64,000 nucleotides of DNA, taken from contig JABFSH010000008.1 in assembly GCA_013140705.1 (NCBI GenBank), forward strand, positions 1 to 64,000, read 5' to 3'. Source of the stretch: Methylococcaceae bacterium (GTDB taxonomy: Bacteria > Pseudomonadota > Gammaproteobacteria > Methylococcales > Methylomonadaceae). The position numbers were made by a program, and so were the translations under genes. Of the stretch, positions 59,524-64,000 are shown in pieces (the first letter of the stretch is position 1; every line of letters starts with the position of its first letter). The notes under the pieces are model-generated. The model searched no databases. It had not been told where the DNA came from and was given only the letters and a program-made list of their open reading frames with translations.

Positions 59524-62082
59524 ATGAATATAAAACCATCGATCGCCGCAGTCGTGCTTACGAGTGCAGGATTTTTGGGGCTTTCCAGCTACAGCAGCCC
59601 AAGTTTGGCCCTACTGAAAGAAAAACCCTGTGATAAAAGAAGCGTAGGAAAAATACTAGATGAAGCCAAGTGTGCCGGGCGCACAGCGGAAAGTCTTCCG
59701 GGCGCTGATGAAGACTATTTTCAGGACATGGATAACGGTGTTACCAAAAACCCTCCCGCAGTAGCCGCCGCTCTTGCTCCCTATGCGCCCGGCATATCAC
59801 CAGCAGATGCCGTCAAAGCAGCCGCAATCGGTCGCAATAACTGGATCGTATGGACAGCCGGAAATGATTATCTATGGAACCGACTGGGTTATGAGAGTAG
59901 AGGCAATCTCGATTTTTTAAAAACAATCTCCAATCATCCCAGCTTAAAGTTTAGCCGTAGTAACCGTTGGAATTATCTCGGACTCGTGAACGAACCCTGC
60001 TTTCAGAAGCCGAGCAAACCGCGTGAAGACCGCTTCGGACTCTGGCTTGATGAACGCTCCAAAGACTGCCCTGTGGACCCCTTTGAAAACGAAACAAAAT
60101 ATCCTGGCGTAAAGATAGGCGCTCGAGGTAAAAACATGCCAACCGGTTCCTATTATGGTTATGCCACCGGTATCGTCGGTGTCCGCTTGTTTCCAAATCC
60201 CGATTTCGACGAAAAGGCACAAAAGCGCTGGGATCCCGTTCGATACTATAGCGATGAAAAATACTATAACGACAAAAAACTGGTACGCCCTTATCGTGTC
60301 GGCATGTCGTGCGGATTCTGTCACGTTGGCCCTAACCCCACCAACCCACCAGCCGATCCTGAAAACCCAAAATGGGAAAATCTCAATTCCAATCCAGGCG
60401 CACAATATTTCTGGATAGACCGCATCTTTACCTGGGATGGCGACACCAGCAATTTCCCTTATCAGCTTTTCCACACCTCCCGCCCGGGTGCCCTCGATAC
60501 TTCCCTGGTATCGTCCGACTACATCAATAATCCGCGTACGATGAATGCTGTCTACAATTTGGCCGCACGTCTGGAGAATGCAAAAAAATTCGGTTCCGAA
60601 AAATTGACAGGCGGTCAAAAAGACAATAAACAACTCAACAATTATGTAGCTGCCGATAGTCCTTTGGCAGGATTTTATAAAGCGCCGGACACCGTCTGGA
60701 CCCCCCATGTTCTCAAAGATGGTTCTGATTCCGTCGGTGCACTCGGTGCCTTGAACCGCGTTTATGTCAATATCGGCTTATTTAGCGAAGAATGGCTAAA
60801 TCATTTCAATCCGCTCATAGGCGGCCAGGAAATTACCCCGATTCCTATCAAGGTAGGTCGTCAAAATTCAGTTATGTGGCAGGCAAATGAAGCACAAACA
60901 CCCAATTTGGCTTTATTCTTCCTGGCCAGCGCCCAACCGGATTATCTGAAGAATGCTCCCGGTGGCGACTCTCACCTTGAGAAAAATCCCGACATCCTGA
61001 CCAAAGGCAAAACGGCCTTTGCTGAACGTTGCGCCCGCTGCCACTCCAGTAAATTGCCGGAGAAGGCGTATAGCTTCTTCCCTGAAGGTACCGGTGGCAA
61101 AAACTATCTAAAACAATGGAACGCCTACTGGGAGTGGACTCAAAGTGATGAGTTCAAAGGCGAAATGAAGCAAATTGCCTTAAAGGAAGATTTCCTGAAA
61201 GATAATTTCCTGTCTACCGATTTGCGGGTACCGGTCACGTTACTTGAAACCAACGCCTGCAGTACGTTGGCCAGCAATGCTATCAGTGGCAATATTTGGG
61301 ACAACTATTCATCACAATCCTATAAAGATCTACCATCAGTAGGCAAATATACTGTCCATCATCCAATCACCGGCAAACCCTGGGAATTTAAAATGCCCGG
61401 AGGCGGTCGTGGTTTTACACGTCCAGCTTCATTGATCAGCCTCTGGTCAACGGCACCCTTCCTGCTCAACAACTCGGTCGGGCAATTTAACCCCAGTCCT
61501 TCCGTGGAAGCTCGCCTGGCATCCTTCGACAACTCAATCGAACAAATGCTCTGGCCTGAAAAGCGTAAAGGCAACATACAGTATCAAACCGTATCCGGTA
61601 AAATGCTGCCTGGCTGGGTGGACAAAACCCTGGAAAGCAGTTACCTGCGCATACCATCCGGTTATGTTCCAAGTTTTCTGGAAGACGTGCTGAGTGTCAT
61701 CAGTCAAGGCAAGTTTGTCGGTGAACAAGGGATCGAACTTGGGCCGATACCCAAAGGCACACCGGTTAACCTGCTGACCAATATTGATCTGGACAGAAGA
61801 GAAAACCTGATCGAAAGAATCAAACACCGCCTTGGCCTCGTCCATCTCTTTAAGAAGATCAAGAAAGATCTGAAAACGATTCCTAAGAATGCGACTGACG
61901 AACAAGCCGGTAAAATCTTTGGCGACCTCGTCGATCCATTGGTCAAAGCCAGCAAATGTCCTGACTACATCGTCAATAAAGGTCATTTCTTTGGTACCGA
62001 CTACTTTCAGGACACCAAAAAAGAGCCCGGTTTGAGTGACGAGGACAAAAAGGCCCTGATTGCCTTCCTGAAAACCTTGTAA
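59524..62082 (+). CDS. Large exported dihaem c-type cytochrome, unknown substrate
   Basis: This 852-residue protein has a signal peptide at about 1-29. It has two haem-attachment motifs, CGFCH (Cys263, Cys266, His267) and CARCH (Cys503, Cys506, His507). The haem regions are embedded in blocks such as GPNPTNPPADPENPKWENL, NSVMWQANEAQTPNLALF and MPGGGRGFTRPASLI. The layout, with a long N-terminal part and two haems about 240 residues apart, is like the dihaem peroxidase/RoxA superfamily, but I see no specific rubber-oxygenase signature. It is followed on the same strand by a GMC oxidoreductase gene after 129 bases, so the two probably form an electron-transfer pair. Function unknown. Confidence 0.7.
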   Translation: MNIKPSIAAVVLTSAGFLGLSSYSSPSLALLKEKPCDKRSVGKILDEAKCAGRTAESLPGADEDYFQDMDNGVTKNPPAVAAALAPYAPGISPADAVKAAAIGRNNWIVWTAGNDYLWNRLGYESRGNLDFLKTISNHPSLKFSRSNRWNYLGLVNEPCFQKPSKPREDRFGLWLDERSKDCPVDPFENETKYPGVKIGARGKNMPTGSYYGYATGIVGVRLFPNPDFDEKAQKRWDPVRYYSDEKYYNDKKLVRPYRVGMSCGFCHVGPNPTNPPADPENPKWENLNSNPGAQYFWIDRIFTWDGDTSNFPYQLFHTSRPGALDTSLVSSDYINNPRTMNAVYNLAARLENAKKFGSEKLTGGQKDNKQLNNYVAADSPLAGFYKAPDTVWTPHVLKDGSDSVGALGALNRVYVNIGLFSEEWLNHFNPLIGGQEITPIPIKVGRQNSVMWQANEAQTPNLALFFLASAQPDYLKNAPGGDSHLEKNPDILTKGKTAFAERCARCHSSKLPEKAYSFFPEGTGGKNYLKQWNAYWEWTQSDEFKGEMKQIALKEDFLKDNFLSTDLRVPVTLLETNACSTLASNAISGNIWDNYSSQSYKDLPSVGKYTVHHPITGKPWEFKMPGGGRGFTRPASLISLWSTAPFLLNNSVGQFNPSPSVEARLASFDNSIEQMLWPEKRKGNIQYQTVSGKMLPGWVDKTLESSYLRIPSGYVPSFLEDVLSVISQGKFVGEQGIELGPIPKGTPVNLLTNIDLDRRENLIERIKHRLGLVHLFKKIKKDLKTIPKNATDEQAGKIFGDLVDPLVKASKCPDYIVNKGHFFGTDYFQDTKKEPGLSDEDKKALIAFLKTL

Positions 62083-62211
62083 TCCGTCCATCGGTTGTGC
62101 AGGTCGATAACTCAGTGAGTGGTCGCCCTGCACAACATTTCATGAAAACAGATAAAGTTTACCGCTTGTTGCAACACGACAAACAGCAACTTATTCATCA
62201 AGGAGACCCTT

Positions 62212-64000
62212 ATGACTGACACGAAAAGCGCAGATTATGAATACATTGTGGTGGGATCGGGAGCAGGAGGCGGTACTGTCGCCGCGCGTCTAGCTGAACG
62301 TGGCAAGAAAGTGCTGGTACTTGAAGCGGGCGGCGATCCAAAAGCCCTGCAAGGCAGCAACCTCGCCTTTCCCGATGCTAATCGACTCCCCGAAGATTAT
62401 GACGTCCCGGTATTTCACACGTTTTCAACCGAAAATGAGGCCATGAAATGGGATTTCTTTGTTCGCCATTTTGGCAATGAAGAGACCCAGAAAAAAGACC
62501 CTAAATACACGCCGGAAGAACAGGGTGTGCTGTATCCACGCGCGGGATGTCTCGGGGGCTGTACCGCCCACAATGCCATGATTACCGTGTATCCGCATAA
62601 TGCCGACTGGGACGATATTGCCAATCTGACTGGCGACAACTCCTGGCGTGCCGACAATATGCGCAAATATTTTGAACGCATGGAAAACTGCAAGTATCGA
62701 TCTATCAATCGGCTGAAGGCAAAACTGGGCATTAATCCTTCACGCCATGGCTGGAGTGGCTGGTTTCAGACCGAAGCAGCCCTTCCGCTGGAAGCGCTGT
62801 CGAAAGATAAAAAACTGGTGCTGGCCATTATTAAGTCCGCCGAAGAAGCAGTCGAAAAATTACCCCATCTATTCGAGCGTATCAAATGGTTTGTACAGGG
62901 CCTGGCCGATCCGAACGACTGGCGACTGGTTAAAGAAAACGCTACCGGACTGCGCTATCCACCTCTGGCAACACAAAACGGTGTTCGCCATAGTACCCGT
63001 GAACGCCTGCTGGATGTACAGAAGAAATTTCCGGACCGACTCACCATTGAATTGGATGCGCTGGTAACAAAAGTCATCCTGGATCAGGATAAACGCGCGA
63101 TCGGCGTTGAATACTTAAAAGGTGCCAAACTCTATAAAGCCCATCAGCATCCGAGCAAGGAACATGGCAAACCGCTCAGCGCCCACGCCTCCAAAGAGGT
63201 GATACTGTCTGGCGGCGCTTACAATACACCGCAACTGTTGATGCTATCAGGCATCGGTCCTAAAGAAGAATTGGTCAAACACAGTATTCCGCTCAAGCTT
63301 GATTTGCCTGGCGTCGGCACCAACCTGCAGGATCGTTACGAAGTCGGCGTGGTTAATCGCATGAATAACGACTGGGAAGTATTGAAAGGCGCAAAATATT
63401 CAAAAGGCGATCCACAGTATGCTGACTGGCAACAAGGTAAAGGCGTTTACACCACCAATGGCGCCGTTCTGGCCGTCATTAAACGCTCATTTGGCGAACA
63501 ACCCTTACCTGATTTGTTTTGTTTCGCCTTACTGGGGAAATTCAGAGGTTATTTTCCTGGCTATTCAAAATTGATCCGGGAGAACCTGAATTACCTGACG
63601 TGGGCCGTATTGAAAGCGCACACGCTGAACCGGGCTGGCGAAGTGCGACTGACTTCCTCTAACCCGCGAGACCGACCCTATATCAATTTCCGCTACTTTG
63701 AAGAAGGCAACGACACGGAAGGCAAGGATCTGGATGCTGTCGTCGCCGGTGTTAAATTTGTCCGCAGCCTGGTAGCCCCCCTCATCGAACAAGGTATCAT
63801 CGCCGAAGAGGAAGCGCCAGGAAAAGACGTGCAAACGGACGAACAACTGCGCGACTTCGTCAGGTATAACGCCTGGGGACATCACGCTTCCTGTACCTGC
63901 CCCATCGGCAGCGACCAGGATCCCATGGCGGTTCTGGATAGCCAATTCAGAGTGCGCGGCTTAAAGGGTCTGCGTGTCGTTGATGCCTCGGTATTCCCAC
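62212..64000 (+). CDS. GMC-family oxidoreductase, C-terminus cut by the window end
   Basis: This is an FAD enzyme of the glucose-methanol-choline family with 596 codons visible. The FAD motif is VVGSGAGGGTVAARLAERG near the N-terminus, and the ring-binding region is GCLGGCTAHNAM. GMC signature 2 is SGGAYNTPQLLMLSGIGP. The active-site His region is WGHHASCTCPIG, and the sequence stops in VVDASVFP, some 30 residues short of the usual end. No signal peptide is seen, so it is probably cytoplasmic or moved by an unusual route, while the neighbouring cytochrome is exported. AAGGAGA lies 7 bases before the start. Substrate unknown; an alcohol or lipid alcohol is plausible. Confidence 0.85.
   Translation, partial: MTDTKSADYEYIVVGSGAGGGTVAARLAERGKKVLVLEAGGDPKALQGSNLAFPDANRLPEDYDVPVFHTFSTENEAMKWDFFVRHFGNEETQKKDPKYTPEEQGVLYPRAGCLGGCTAHNAMITVYPHNADWDDIANLTGDNSWRADNMRKYFERMENCKYRSINRLKAKLGINPSRHGWSGWFQTEAALPLEALSKDKKLVLAIIKSAEEAVEKLPHLFERIKWFVQGLADPNDWRLVKENATGLRYPPLATQNGVRHSTRERLLDVQKKFPDRLTIELDALVTKVILDQDKRAIGVEYLKGAKLYKAHQHPSKEHGKPLSAHASKEVILSGGAYNTPQLLMLSGIGPKEELVKHSIPLKLDLPGVGTNLQDRYEVGVVNRMNNDWEVLKGAKYSKGDPQYADWQQGKGVYTTNGAVLAVIKRSFGEQPLPDLFCFALLGKFRGYFPGYSKLIRENLNYLTWAVLKAHTLNRAGEVRLTSSNPRDRPYINFRYFEEGNDTEGKDLDAVVAGVKFVRSLVAPLIEQGIIAEEEAPGKDVQTDEQLRDFVRYNAWGHHASCTCPIGSDQDPMAVLDSQFRVRGLKGLRVVDASVFP

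Noticed and set aside
59944-60708. 254-residue antisense frame within the dihaem cytochrome
   Set aside because: The sense strand encodes signal peptide and CxxCH motifs; the reverse frame has no start signal or known family.

Overview
The window is from a gammaproteobacterial methanotroph (order Methylococcales). The strongest clue is a copper membrane monooxygenase operon in the order A-B-C (6862-7614, 5612-6847, 4821-5594). That order marks the divergent pxmABC type rather than the canonical pmoCAB type. The housekeeping genes (Na+-NQR, rpoH, miaB-ybeZ-ybeY-ybeX, uvrA, glnS, trkA/trkH) agree with a gammaproteobacterium. I cannot name the genus. No rRNA, tRNA or CRISPR array was seen.

Layout. 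Positions 1-1667 hold the end of an IS3-family element and an hsdM gene without its N-terminus. Positions 2.0-4.6 kb hold a BaeSR-like two-component system and a Spy/CpxP-like periplasmic protein, with three tandem 11-bp repeats between them. Positions 4.8-9.9 kb hold pxmABC, a divergent LysR regulator and a secreted Yellow/royal-jelly-like protein. From 10 to 27 kb lies an amino-acid catabolism region: two small membrane or stress proteins, a Crp-type regulator, gcvP-gcvT with an SDR-type threonine dehydrogenase, arginase, ornithine cyclodeaminase, an ABC1/UbiB-like kinase with a helical partner, and a tyrosine/homogentisate operon (hpd-hmgA-fahA-maiA-phhB). Divergent from that operon is a putative haem-oxygenase-like diiron protein.

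From 27 to 39 kb come a YebC/YeeN-family protein, rpoH preceded by an exact CIRCE operator, galE, ybeX-ybeY-ybeZ-miaB, uvrA, a 46-residue orphan small protein and glnS. From 39 to 52 kb come small envelope proteins, three K+ uptake genes (trkA, trkH, kup), thpR, a DedA protein, xseA, sbcB, a CBS-domain protein and nqrM. From 52 to 59 kb is a complete nqrABCDEF operon. Divergent from it, at 59.5-64 kb, are a large dihaem c-type cytochrome and a GMC oxidoreductase that runs off the end of the window.

How the parts may work together. Pxm would feed C1 compounds into metabolism, with its own LysR regulator and an envelope-stress module beside it. The amino-acid region would recycle tyrosine, threonine/glycine and arginine into central metabolites and C1 units. 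Nqr couples NADH oxidation to Na+ export. The links between blocks are inference; individual gene identities rest on conserved motifs read from the translations.
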